A stretch of DNA of 64,000 nt from contig JBOZIK010000001.1 of assembly GCA_051453625.1 (NCBI GenBank), positions 246,146,818-246,210,817 on the forward strand, given 5' to 3'. Shown here in pieces: positions 1 to 9,899 of this stretch (positions within the stretch are counted from its first letter, which is position 1; the number at the start of each line of letters is the position of its first letter). The stretch is from Welwitschia mirabilis (taxonomy: Eukaryota > Gnetophyta > Gnetopsida > Welwitschiales). The position numbers and the translations under genes are program-made. The notes below the pieces were generated by a model that was given only the letters and a program-made list of their open reading frames with translations, had not been told where the DNA came from and did not search any database.

Positions 1-954
1 CCTTAACTTCAAACTTTTAAGCTTTAATCTTCACAAGCAGGAAAATAAGAGAACGAAAGTGTGAGAGAGAGAGAGAGAGAAGAATAAATGGACTTGTATG
101 AAACAATATAAAAGTATCTTCTTTTATAAGAGAGAAAATGATCTCTATATATAAATAAAGAAAGGCACATAATCAAGATTGTAAGATCACATAATTTAGT
201 ATTAATAAGTGAAACGAGTAATAAGTGATATTAGAGTACAAAAATAGATTATATTTATGACTTATACACCTAACGAAGGTGAGGAATCTTCTTACTTTAA
301 TTAGAAATATTAATTATATACATCATTCACTCATGCTAGCCCCTTTTTAATCCTTTATAGGTTGATAATTAATCTTAATTCATTTAAAACATAAACAATG
401 AGATAAGCTTTTTAATTCTATGAACAAAGCAATGTGTATGCTATGAACCAAGTGTTATTACATATATCAAGAACATAAAAGTCATGAAAGAGTAAATCTA
501 CTTATTTATTATTCTTGGTTCTACATAAGAGTTCATGTACTTTTTGAAATGCTCATTTGTTTCAAAATGCACAAAATCTATCAATCACATAATATAAAGA
601 AGAAGATATTTACTCATAATAAAGTACATCTATCACATTTATTAAGAAAATAAATGAGTAAATAAGATGTAAAATATATTATTATCTCCTCTTGAAGTTT
701 TCAATATATGTTATTTTACTTCTTTACATAATGGGATTATCTAATTTAAAGAGTTTGAATAGATTTTCTTATAAAAACCTTATTACATATTTTTTTCATT
801 TTTATAATAAATTATAAAATTTACAAACTAAGGTTGATTTAAAATGATATCTTATTTTATGAGGAACTCAAATAAGAATAATTAATCATTTGACTGAAAT
901 CTTAATATACTTAATATTTAAGTAAATAAGATTTACAAAATATGGAATATGACA
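1..954 (-). mobile_element. 3' LTR of a Ty3/gypsy element (family B), truncated by window edge
   Basis: Read on the minus strand, this LTR starts at 954 with TGTCATATT, directly after a polypurine tract and a chromodomain coding tail, the position expected of a 3' LTR. The same sequence recurs in the same orientation at about 57,400-58,835, with recognisable similarity along its whole length. The far end lies outside the window. A (GA)n microsatellite sits inside it. Similarity to the second copy and the polypurine junction are seen in the sequence; the assignment to a chromodomain gypsy lineage is inferred from the adjacent coding relic. Confidence 0.75.
61..80. repeat. (GA)n microsatellite
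   Basis: About nine GA dinucleotides occur in a row within the LTR. The related LTR at 57.5 kb has only a purine-rich stretch here, so the repeat expanded in this copy or decayed in the other. Confidence 0.9.
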
Positions 955-966
955 TTCTCCCCATTT
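955..966 (-). other. Polypurine tract of gypsy element
   Basis: The minus strand reads AAATGGGGAGAA immediately before the LTR start TGTCA. This is the classic plus-strand primer position for reverse transcription of an LTR element. It fixes both the orientation of the element and the LTR edge. Confidence 0.75.
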
Positions 967-1029
967 AAAATTATTCGCTACTAGAAATTAAAATATATAA
1001 AAAAGCTTAAGAACATATAACAACATATT

Positions 1030-1260
1030 ATAAGATTTAAAAAGATTTTAGTATTGATTTTTCATTGTTTTCTATAGCTCCCAAGTAGCTTCATCAAGAT
1101 TATGATTATCTATTTTATTTTCACTTAATGGAGCTTTCTATTTTATAGATTGATATCTTGTTAGTTTAACAAGACTTTTGGATTCTCTATATTTAAGCAA
1201 TCTAGTTTCATCACCTATAACAAAGCTTTGAATTTACATCCCTTGATTATCTACTATTGC
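1030..1260 (-). pseudogene. Ty3/gypsy integrase C-terminal chromodomain relic
   Basis: The minus-strand translation contains NLDEATWEL (around 1079-1100) followed by KTMKNQY. This matches the EATWE...YP.LF ending of plant gypsy chromodomains, the module thought to direct insertion by binding chromatin marks. Upstream, residues like ESKSLVKL resemble the preceding chromodomain strand. Stop codons break the frame. It lies about 65 bp from the polypurine tract, as expected for the end of pol. RT and integrase core motifs are not visible between this tail and the gag relic on its other side, so the element appears internally deleted or rearranged. Confidence 0.65.
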
Positions 1261-1269
1261 TTAAAGTCA

Positions 1270-2350
1270 TTCTATTTATTGAGAAATACTTTTTAAACCT
1301 TAAGGTTTCTCTAGTTCTTTTCTATAAAGGTCTTTATCATGTAATTTACGTTATTTTATGTTATGATTTTTCCTCAATAGTAGTAGTAATATCCATTATC
1401 GTGATTCTGATGCTGATATTAACTAGGAGTTTGTTGGAATTTGGATCTCTGAGATTGTTTACTTATATACCTTTGAATATGAACATTCCAGTTTCTTTTG
1501 AATGGAGTCTACTTTAATTAATTAAAATTCTTATTTTTGATATTATTTCTACTAACATTATTTTCATTGAATATCCATTCTTATTTTGATAAGACATTTG
1601 TGATAGATTCCCCTTAAGGATATTGCCCCGTGGAATAATTATTTTCTTCATTTCCTATCATCATTGTTAGTTTTATTTTTATATATTTACCCTTTTTATA
1701 GCCTCTACTAGATTCTTAGATTAAAACATGAAAACTTTATCAATAAAAAGATTTTGTTTAGCTTGTCTAACATTGTAGAATTCTATAACCTTTTGATAAA
1801 TATAGAACTTGATGAGATATCTCTCCTTAAAGATGTTCTCAAATTTTCTCCATGAAAGTCCTAGATCTCCTAGCTTGGTCATTTCTATTCTTTACCATAG
1901 ATAAGCTTCTCCATATAACATATAAATAACTAAGAAAGACTATTCACTATCACATTTTCAAAATCACTCATCTATGCTTCTGTCGTAGAAGGATCTTAGC
2001 CTCCTATAAACTTTGGTGAATTTAACTTAATAAACATTTAAATTAGTTTCTTCATACCCACTTTCTTAAGTTGATTAATACCATTATTTACTTGTGGATG
2101 TTAACCTTGATTTACTATTTATAATATGAACTACATAAAGGTATCTATTAATGCTTTTGTATTAAGGTTGAATTGGGGTTGACTTCCATCATTAGGTTAT
2201 TAATCCTCTTATGAATTCTCTTGATGTTTATTACTTAGTGCAACTAACCTATCCTTAATGTCATAAATCATTAACTCCATTTACTAGTGTTGTAATTTTA
2301 GTTGTTTGGATTACTACTCCTTTTGAGGCAATGTTAATCCTGTGGAAATT
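1270..2350 (-). pseudogene. Ty3/gypsy gag relic
   Basis: The minus strand encodes a degraded gag capsid region. NSPKFIGG near 2025-2000, then DPSTTEA and MSDFENV, correspond to the gypsy gag signature N.P.F.GG.DP..AE.W....E. A later stretch (EFYNVRQAK) matches the region before the basic C-terminus, where an N/Q/Y-rich segment near 1430-1350 occupies the usual zinc-knuckle position without a convincing CCHC. Several stops and frame changes interrupt it. Gag would form the virus-like particle of the retrotransposon. The match is by motif recognition only. It sits unusually close to the chromodomain tail. Confidence 0.6.
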
Positions 2351-2931
2351 AAACTACACATATCATAACCCAAAATTTTCATGCCAAAAACTTACAACTT
2401 AAGTAATAGCTAAGTCAAGAGGAATTACAATCTATGATTTATTAACAATTATGTCTATTAAATTCACCAAATAGTTATGATAGGGAATCCACAAAGTAGC
2501 TAAGCCTAATGAATTTGCAATTCCTATGCTCTTATACTAAAACATAAGTCCCCTATTTTACCTGAAATACTATCTATAAGTTTCATAAATTATTATTATT
2601 ATTATAGCTAAAATTTCCTATACAGTTAGTAGTAAAAGAATCTAATTTTTATGTTTGAGATGGATAAGTTCACTAATAACTAATTAAAGTTATTTAAATA
2701 TAAGTAAGATTATAATTCTCTAGTTGTAATAAATATAATGTGACAACTTCATTAGAATTAGCATATATAAATAATTTTCCTATTTATACATAAACATGAG
2801 TTAATAACTAAATGAAAAGTAAAATTACATTCATGAGAATTAAACCCTATTTGTTATCCCTCCATTAGGAAAAATTTATTCATGAAGCCATTATTTAATT
2901 ATCAAATGGTCTATAAAAGAGTTCTTTATAG
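2351..2931. other. AT-rich sequence, no assignable feature
   Basis: This stretch probably includes the untranslated leader of the minus-strand gypsy element. I see no clear primer binding site, long frame or repeat boundary in it. A short (TTA)n run occurs near 2590-2605. Confidence 0.4.
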
Positions 2932-3026
2932 AAGGATATTTATATGAAATGATTAATATTTATAAGAATGGCCTAGGCTTAAGGATATTTATATGAATGA
3001 TAAATATTTATAAGAATGGCCTAGTC
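2932..3026. repeat. Tandem duplication of a 47-49 bp unit
   Basis: Two adjacent copies (2932-2980 and 2981-3026) both begin AAGGATATTTATATGAA and end near AGAATGGCCTAG. They differ by a few bases and a small indel, so the duplication is local and old. Confidence 0.85.
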
Positions 3027-3039
3027 TAACACAAAACAT

Positions 3040-3125
3040 CATCTATAGGATTCGAAACTAAGACCTCTATTCCACCTACTTATCTTTGATTAGTTAACCA
3101 CTCATGCTACAAGTAGTGATTGAAC
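3040..3125 (-). mobile_element. tRNA-derived SINE-like head or tRNA pseudogene
   Basis: On the minus strand TAGCATGAGTGG (3110-3099) resembles a pol III A box and GTTTCGAATCC (3059-3049) resembles a B box (GGTTCGAATCC). The whole span is about 62 bp, close to the spacing in tRNA genes and plant tRNA-derived SINEs. No cloverleaf is intact and no poly-A/T tail is obvious. A SINE head or a decayed tRNA copy are both possible. The copy after the adjacent gap keeps only the A-box side. Confidence 0.4.
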
Positions 3126-3642
3126 ATATATGGAAAACTTATACATTTCTGTCTTCATTCATGTTAACTAAGGATCCTTAATCATTACTTACTAAAATGT
3201 TAAATAGATATGATAATGAATGGGAGAGGATCTATTTGGTTTACTGAAAGGAAGATAAGAAAGATTTTTACTAACTAATCATGTAAAAGAAAAAAGGAGA
3301 GAGATATCATGCAAAATAGATAATGCATATAAAAAAAGAGAATGCCAAACTCTATGTTGAGGGTTTTGAGTAGCATTATTTATTTGTATAAGGACACAGC
3401 TTGATAATAGAAAGAAATCATGTTTGATTACTTACTGAGGTGCACAAAAGATCATTAAGAAATGACTATTTCAATCATTTGATCAATGAATAATGAGAGA
3501 GAAAGCATGCACTAGTAGAATGGAAATGAGGTATTATAATAAAATGCATCTTGGTGGAAGCTCAATTAAAATGGGCATTTTACTAATGCATGCCTTAGCC
3601 TTCACAGTAGTGGAGGCTTTGGCATGTTAAAATCAAGATTTA
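3088..3642. repeat. Left copy of 555-bp gap-flanking duplication
   Basis: This block is repeated as 3724-4277 on the other side of an 81-N gap, from GATTAGTTAACCACTC to AATCAAGATTTA, with scattered differences. Equal length and exact abutment on the N run suggest two versions of one locus (haplotypes or unmerged contig ends). A true tandem duplication is less likely. No coding sequence is visible. Confidence 0.85.
3589..3626. other. Imperfect hairpin, 17-bp arms
   Basis: CATGCCTTAGCCTTCAC, a 4-base loop (AGTA) and GTGGAGGCTTTGGCATG form an inverted repeat with a few mismatches. It is kept in the second copy at 4224-4261. It stands out as GC-richer than its surroundings. It could be the remnant of a small inverted-repeat transposon or simply a structured RNA element; no function is claimed. 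Confidence 0.6.
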
Positions 3643-3723
3643 NNNNNNNNNNNNNNNNNNNNNNNNNNNNNNNNNNNNNNNNNNNNNNNNNNNNNNNNNN
3701 NNNNNNNNNNNNNNNNNNNNNNN

Positions 3724-4277
3724 GATTAGTTAACCACTCATGCTACAAGTAGTGATTGAACATATATGGAAAATGTACACATTTCTGTCTTCATTCATGT
3801 TAACTAAGGGTCCTTAACCATTACTTACTAAAATGTTAAACAGATATGATAATGAATGGGATAGGATCTATTTAGTTTACTAAAAGAAAGATAAGAATAT
3901 TTTGACTAACTAATTATGTAAAAGTAAAAAGGAGAGATATATATGCAAAATAGATAATGCATAGAAAAAAAGAGAATGTCAAACTCTATGTTGAGGATTT
4001 TGAGTAGCGTTATTTATCTGTAGAAGGACACAGCTTGATAATAGAAAGAAAGAATGTTGGATTACCTACAGAGGTGCATAAAAGATCATTAACAAATGAC
4101 TATTTCAATCATTTTATCAATTAATAAGGAGAGATAAAGCATGAAATAGTAGAATGGAAATGATGTATTGCAATAAAATGCATCTTTGTGGAAGCTTAAT
4201 TAAAAATGGGCATTTTACTAATGCATGCCTTGGCCTTCGCAGTAGTGGAGGCTTTGGCATGTTAAAATCAAGATTTA
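3724..4277. repeat. Right copy of 555-bp gap-flanking duplication
   Basis: This is the partner of 3088-3642. It carries the same hairpin at 4224-4261. Differences from the left copy include many transitions. Confidence 0.85.
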
Positions 4278-5379
4278 GGTTTGAATAATAATTACTAAAT
4301 TTTCTCCTAAAATTATAAACTAATAATATAATTTTAAGTATTTTATGTACTTATTTTTCAACATGTGTTTATTATAATTCCACATGATAGTTGAATTATG
4401 CTAAAGATGCTTCCTTTTAGTAATGATTTAGTTAGAAAAGACTGAGAAGTAAATGGAGAGGTTAATGATCAATATCTAATAATTCTTATTCTTCTTAGTA
4501 CCTCTTCTTATTTCCATAAATTTCCTATTCATGTTATTTAAAATATAATTTTTACGTGGTTCTTATAAGTATACACACCACCATACTTGACCCTCTCCTA
4601 AAGCTCAATGCACTTTGGCATAACTTCTACATGCTAAAATATTTGATTTTTTAAGTCTTCTNNNNNNNNNNNNNNNNNNNNNNNNNNNNNNNNNNNNNNN
4701 NNNNNNNNNNNNNNNNNNNNNNNNNNNNNNNNNNNNNNNNNNNNNNNNNNNNNNNNNNNNNTACATGCTAAAATATTTGACTTTTTAAGTCTTCTTAATA
4801 ACAGACACGCAACATATAAAATTTTTTATGGTTTGTGAGGTGTAATAACTACTATTATGGTGGATAGAAGATGCCCTCTCAAGGAGGTCTCTTTGTTATT
4901 TTCCCAATGCACTTTCATGTTTCATCAACAAATGCATTAATTAGGGATAAAACCTTTTTGCTATTTTTTAGCCTTTTTACTAATAAATAACTCTTCATTC
5001 ACTTGGCATAAATACCTTCTTCCTTAACAGACGGTAATAATTACATTACATATGTAGGAATCCATCACTAAGTGACTATAGGCTTATTCCTCTCTTCTCA
5101 ATTTCTAATGCTAACTACCTTCACCATCACCTTCTAATGCTTACATTTTCAGTTCTACCATCCTATGTGTTGAAATAATGGCATTATTACATATTCTCCT
5201 TGATAATACTCAAGTTATAAAATAGGTTGTTCACTAAATACTATGAATGCACTATCTGCCAAGAGAGGAGACGAAAATCATACTTGTGCATCTAGGAAGC
5301 ATATTAGATAGTAGCTCATTAAACTAAAGTAATTATCTTTATTCTAATGCCTAAAATTTAATAGCTAATACTAGGTGTA
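4278..5379. other. Non-coding AT-rich region with a small gap-flanking repeat
   Basis: I recognise no gene. 4628-4661 and 4762-4795 are near-identical 34-bp sequences on the two sides of a 100-N gap (4662-4761). A stretch around 4560-5150 is a little less AT-rich and may be an LTR interior. Confidence 0.6.
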
Positions 5380-5788
5380 NNNNNNNNNNNNNNNNNNNNN
5401 NNNNNNNNNNNNNNNNNNNNNNNNNNNNNNNNNNNNNNNNNNNNNNNNNNNNNNNNNNNNNNNNNNNNNNNNNNNNNNNNNNNNNNNNNNNNNNNNNNNN
5501 NNNNNNNNNNNNNNNNNNNNNNNNNNNNNNNNNNNNNNNNNNNNNNNNNNNNNNNNNNNNNNNNNNNNNNNNNNNNNNNNNNNNNNNNNNNNNNNNNNNN
5601 NNNNNNNNNNNNNNNNNNNNNNNNNNNNNNNNNNNNNNNNNNNNNNNNNNNNNNNNNNNNNNNNNNNNNNNNNNNNNNNNNNNNNNNNNNNNNNNNNNNN
5701 NNNNNNNNNNNNNNNNNNNNNNNNNNNNNNNNNNNNNNNNNNNNNNNNNNNNNNNNNNNNNNNNNNNNNNNNNNNNNNNNNNNNNNNN
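5380..5788. other. Assembly gap (409 N)
   Basis: The gap is bounded by the same 10-mer, ACTAGGTGTA, at 5370-5379 and 5789-5798. Apparent reading frames here are artefacts of N. Confidence 0.95.
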
Positions 5789-6214
5789 ACTAGGTGTATG
5801 CATAACGAACTTGTTTCTAGTTTGTTTCTTAATAGTATAGCAGTAAAGAGTCTTGAAAAACCAATGAGTGGTTGGTGGTTTAAATATGGATAGGTACAAG
5901 GATCATCCTAATAAATGAATATATAGGCAGAAGAATTACATTAAAAGGTAAAATTTTCAAATTTTAATACTCTATAGATAGGTTATAAATTTTCAAGAAA
6001 ATTTTCAAAAATGCATAAAATTAAATAGTCAAACTTCATATCTCATTGATATAATATTTTAAGAAGATGTACATGATATGAAATTTAATGAATTTTTTAT
6101 GATAATTAAAATGCTCAGAAATTTAAGATTCTCAATAAGTATACAAGTTTCACTCTTAACAATTTCTTAAGATAAGATGTAAAAGATAATCTCTTCTTCC
6201 CTTTTCCCTCCTCA

Positions 6215-7103
6215 GCAATCAAGATTTAGTTTTATGACCTATTTTATATAAGAAATATGAAGTGAGAACCATGAAAATTTCATAGCTCCTAGTATGGTCT
6301 AGATAAGGCAAGATTAATATTTAAAGATTTTAAGTCTTAATATTTGATAACACAAGAATCAAGAATTTTCAAGTTATGATGAACATACCAAGAATTTTAA
6401 AGGATAATATTATAGAGATGATATGAGAAAACAACTAGTTTTTCAATAAATTTTTTGTTAAATATATATTTTTAAGTTTTATTAACTACCTCATTTAGTG
6501 ATCTATGAGGTTCACTACCTCTCTTGGTGATCTATGTATTTCTTATAATACATTCTTTTACTTCATTGCCTTATTCAGTGAGCTATGAAATCCACTACCT
6601 CATTTGACATTTTGTGGTACAATTAGTTAGTCAATTCCACTGCCCCATTTAGCAATCTACAAGTTGTAGTTTCTACTACCTCATTCAACAATTTATGAAG
6701 AAATCATATCATAAAATTTTATGAATAAAATTTCATAAATATTTTTCAAGATAAGATAGTAAAAAGTAGGATTCATAACCAATAACTAGTTTATTGACTA
6801 CTAATATTATGAACATCTAACAAATTTATGATATTTGCAAGAAAATAAATAAAAATAAAAATGCATACAAGATGCATATAAGAAAAGAATCAATCAAGGA
6901 TGCATGAGTTAATTGAAAACCATACTTGGATAATGTTTGTATACTTCAAGTTTCTTTTAATATTCCAAAGCTTCAACATTTCCAAAGCTCCAAGGTTTAA
7001 GGTATTTAAGACTCAATAACAAAAATATCTCTTAAAGATATGAAAATATGAGAATAAAAAAGTCCTATTTATAATAATAGAATGTAGGATGTGAAGAAAT
7101 ACC
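6215..7103. repeat. Left copy of ~885-bp gap-flanking duplication
   Basis: It matches 7204-8082 across a 100-N gap, from GCAATCAAGATTTAG to GTGAAGAAATACC, with a few percent divergence and small indels. Confidence 0.9.
6486..6690. repeat. Internal degenerate subrepeats in LTR family C
   Basis: Five or six diverged units resembling CACTACCTCATTTAGTGATCTATG occur at irregular 30-60 bp spacing. They recur at about 7470-7680, 17,710-17,927 and 18,340-18,540, so they belong to the LTR family. They may be amplified regulatory modules, but this is not shown. Confidence 0.7.
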
Positions 7104-7203
7104 NNNNNNNNNNNNNNNNNNNNNNNNNNNNNNNNNNNNNNNNNNNNNNNNNNNNNNNNNNNNNNNNNNNNNNNNNNNNNNNNNNNNNNNNNNNNNNNNN
7201 NNN

Positions 7204-8082
7204 GCAATCAAGATTTAGTTTTACCACCTATTTTATATAAGAAATATGAAGTGAGATTTATGAAAATTTCATAGCTCCTAGTATGGTCTAGATAAGGCAA
7301 GATTAAGATTTAAAGATTTCAAGTTTTAAGATTTGATAACACAAGAATCAAGAATTTTCAGGGTATGGTGAACATACCAAGAATTTCAAAGTACAATATT
7401 ATAGAGATGATATGAGAAAATAACTATTTTTTAAATAAATTTTTCATCAAATATATATTTTTAAGTTTTTTCAACTACCTCATTTATGATCTATGAGGTT
7501 CACTACTTGTCTTGGTGATCTATGCATTTCTTATAATATATTCTTTTACTCCATTGCCTTATTTAGTGAGCTATAAAATCCACTACCTCATTTGACATTT
7601 TGTGTTACAATTAGTTAGTCAATTCCACTGCCCCATTTAGCAATCTACAAGTTCTAGTTTCTACTTCCTCATTTAACTATTTATGAAGAACTCATATCAT
7701 AAAATTTTATAATAAAATTTCATAAAGATTTTTCATGATAAGATAGTAAAAAGTAGGATTCATAACCAATAAATAGTTTATTGACTACTAATATTATGAA
7801 CATCTAACAAATTTATGATATTTGCAAGAAAAAGAGTAAAAATAGAAATGCATACAATATGCATACAAGAAAAGAATCAATCAAGGATGCACGAGTTAAT
7901 TGAAAACCATACTTAATTAATGTTTGTATACTTTAAGTCTCTCTTAAGATTCCAAAGCTTCAAGGTTTTCAAAGCTCTAAGGTTTAAGATTTTCATAACA
8001 ATAACATCTCTTAAAGATATGAAAATATGAGAATAAAAAAGTCCTATTTATAATAATAGAATGTAGGATGTGAAGAAATACC
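7204..8082. repeat. Right copy of ~885-bp gap-flanking duplication
   Basis: Partner of 6215-7103. It continues without a break into the GGTGGT-rich segment and the LTR end. Confidence 0.9.
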
Positions 8083-8090
8083 ATCATAAG

Positions 8091-8152
8091 AGAGAGTGGT
8101 AAAGGTGGTGAAAGTGGTGGAAGTGGTATGATGAAAGTGGTGTGGTGGAAGT
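8091..8152. repeat. GTGGT-rich low-complexity stretch
   Basis: Repeated GGTGG / AAAGTGGT words form a purine-rich, G-rich strand in otherwise AT-rich DNA. In the family C copy at 17-19 kb this position is hidden by the gap at 18,957-19,094. Confidence 0.7.
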
Positions 8153-8532
8153 TTCATAACATTTCATCATTACTTTCCTAGCCATTGGATGCTTAATATA
8201 ATTAATAATATTTTTAATTAAAATAAAGAATCATAAGAACCACCACATAATAATACTTTTCCATGAAAAATAAAGAAAAGTACAACAATTACATAAGCAA
8301 AAATGATATTAATATAATGCACTAACAATACCACTAATTTTTACCACTCAAGATTATGATTATGAAGGATTACAATAATACAAAAAGCTATTATAGCATT
8401 AATAATCTTCTAAGCACAAAATAATTTCATTTCAATAATTATAATAACTACATTAGCTTTTGAACTCTATAATAATAAAATTTAATTTATTTTTTAGACT
8501 AATCTTTAGACCTTACAAGTATGGGTGTGATA

Positions 8533-9018
8533 GGTTTCTAGTGGGTAAATATGACATCATACTTTTAACAATCATGTGTAACATCAAATTTCAATTAAAA
8601 AATGTGACATTATAATTATAGTAGATAAGTGCAACATTAGTATTCTAATAATTAAATATGATGTCAGTTTTTCAATGGATAAGTATGATATCAAAATCTA
8701 GATGATCCAGTGCAACATTAGGTTTTGGGAAAATAAGTGTAACACTAGAACTACAATAACTAACTGAGATATTAGGTTTCTAATGAGATAAGCATGACAT
8801 TAGGTTTTTAGTAACCAAGTGTGATGTCAAATTTCTTGTAATTAAATATAATGTTAAGTCTTTGATAGAACAAGTGCAACATCACACTTCTAATGAATAA
8901 GTATGAAATCATAATTTCAATGACCAAATGTGATGTCAAGTTTCTAGCACACAAGTATGATTTCAAACTTACGACAATCAAGTGCAACTTTATGTTTTCA
9001 ATGGATAAGTATAATGTA
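8533..9018. repeat. Minisatellite, ~27-bp unit, about 18 copies
   Basis: Units of 26-29 bp follow one another with the approximate consensus TTTCTAATGRATAAGTGYRACATCA. The most constant core is AAGTGTGAC/ATGATGT. Copies are heavily diverged from each other, so the array is old. Length variation rules out a conserved reading frame. It begins directly at the right edge of LTR family C and merges into the 52-bp array. Confidence 0.85.
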
Positions 9019-9408
9019 AGGCCTAAAAGGCAACTATGACATTAGAGGTGGGTCTCATACTATGATGATAGACTTGTAAGTCAAGTGTAATGTTTAGTGT
9101 GGAACTCATGATTATGATGTTAGATATGTGAAATAACTATAACATTAAAGGTTGTTCCCATACTACAATGTCAAACATGTGGTCTAAGTATGACATGGGG
9201 TGTGGTACTTATGACTATGATTTCAAGCCTATGAGATAACTATGACATTAAATATGGAATGCATAACAATGATTTCAGACTAGTGGACCAAGTGTGACAT
9301 TATGTGTAGGATCCATAACTATGATGTTAGACTTGTAGACCAAGTGTAACATTAGATGGAGGCCCATGATTATGATGTTACACTTGTAAATCATGTATGA
9401 AGTTAGAT
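9019..9408. repeat. Higher-order tandem array, ~52-bp unit, about 7 copies
   Basis: Units such as 9286-9337 and 9338-9388 begin ACCAAGTGTGACATTA and contain ACTATGATGTTAGACTTGTA. Each 52-bp unit holds two related halves resembling the 27-bp monomer next door, so it looks like a dimer that was amplified as a block. The last unit fades out near 9408. Confidence 0.85.
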
Positions 9409-9884
9409 TTATTTTCTAATTTCTATGTCACAATTACGTGGGTCTACTAATCTAAACTTAACTCATGTTGATTTCTATTTACTTGGGCTAATAAATACAT
9501 CTCTTTACTATTTTTTCCATAATGCTTACATACAAAATCAAAATTCTTATTATGACCCCATCCTAGAAATCTTACAAAAATATTGATAGTGGGAAAAGCA
9601 AGTAGATCTAGATTTTTCTTCAAATTCTATCTCTAAAATGCTTAAGATTGGTCATATTTATTAGCATAACTAAAACTTTTTCTAGTTTTTACCATTTTTT
9701 TGTCATAACTTTCTTGTATGAACTATTTTTTTGGTTCTTCCTGATTCTATACCTTTTTATGTTTTTTGTTGTTTTTATACTATGGTCTTTTTCTTAATAA
9801 AAATTATCTCTTTCTTATGATATCTATCTTTCATATTTTCTTCTATTTTAAATTTTTGAAAGATAGCAATTTTCTATCTTTATT
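9409..9884. other. Leader-like AT-rich sequence of minus-strand element D
   Basis: The sequence lies downstream of the primer-binding-like site when read on the minus strand. No gag-like coding sequence was recognised. Confidence 0.4.
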
Positions 9885-9899
9885 ACTCTGGTACTAATT
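9885..9899 (-). other. Primer binding site-like sequence
   Basis: The plus strand reads CTCTGGTACTAATTGTAA (9886-9903), close to CTCTGATACCAATTGTAA. This is the reverse of the common plant junction of LTR end plus TGGTATCAGAGC, complementary to initiator tRNA-Met. It implies a minus-strand LTR element whose 5' LTR lies at higher coordinates. Confidence 0.5.

Larger units (their letters stand above)
5890..8531 (+). mobile_element. Long LTR, family C, with gap-duplicated interior
   Basis: The sequence is homologous to 16,899-19,486 through the segments AATATGAAGTGAGAACC, GATAAGGCAAGATT and CTTTAGACC. The middle is present twice, on either side of a 100-N gap, so the real LTR is probably about 1.7-1.9 kb. 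Its interior carries diverged copies of a motif near CCACTACCTCATTTRGTGATCTATG. The right edge falls near 8531, by comparison with the edge at 19,486. No coding potential was seen. The left edge is hidden near the 5.4-5.8 kb gap. Confidence 0.6.

Noticed and set aside
1257-1517. 86-codon plus-strand frame, hydrophobic
   Set aside because: It is antisense to the gypsy gag C-terminus and chromodomain on the minus strand; its hydrophobic look comes from T-rich sequence.
8533-9408. CRISPR-like array
   Set aside because: Units are contiguous and diverged with no unique spacers, and the context is a plant genome; it is a minisatellite.
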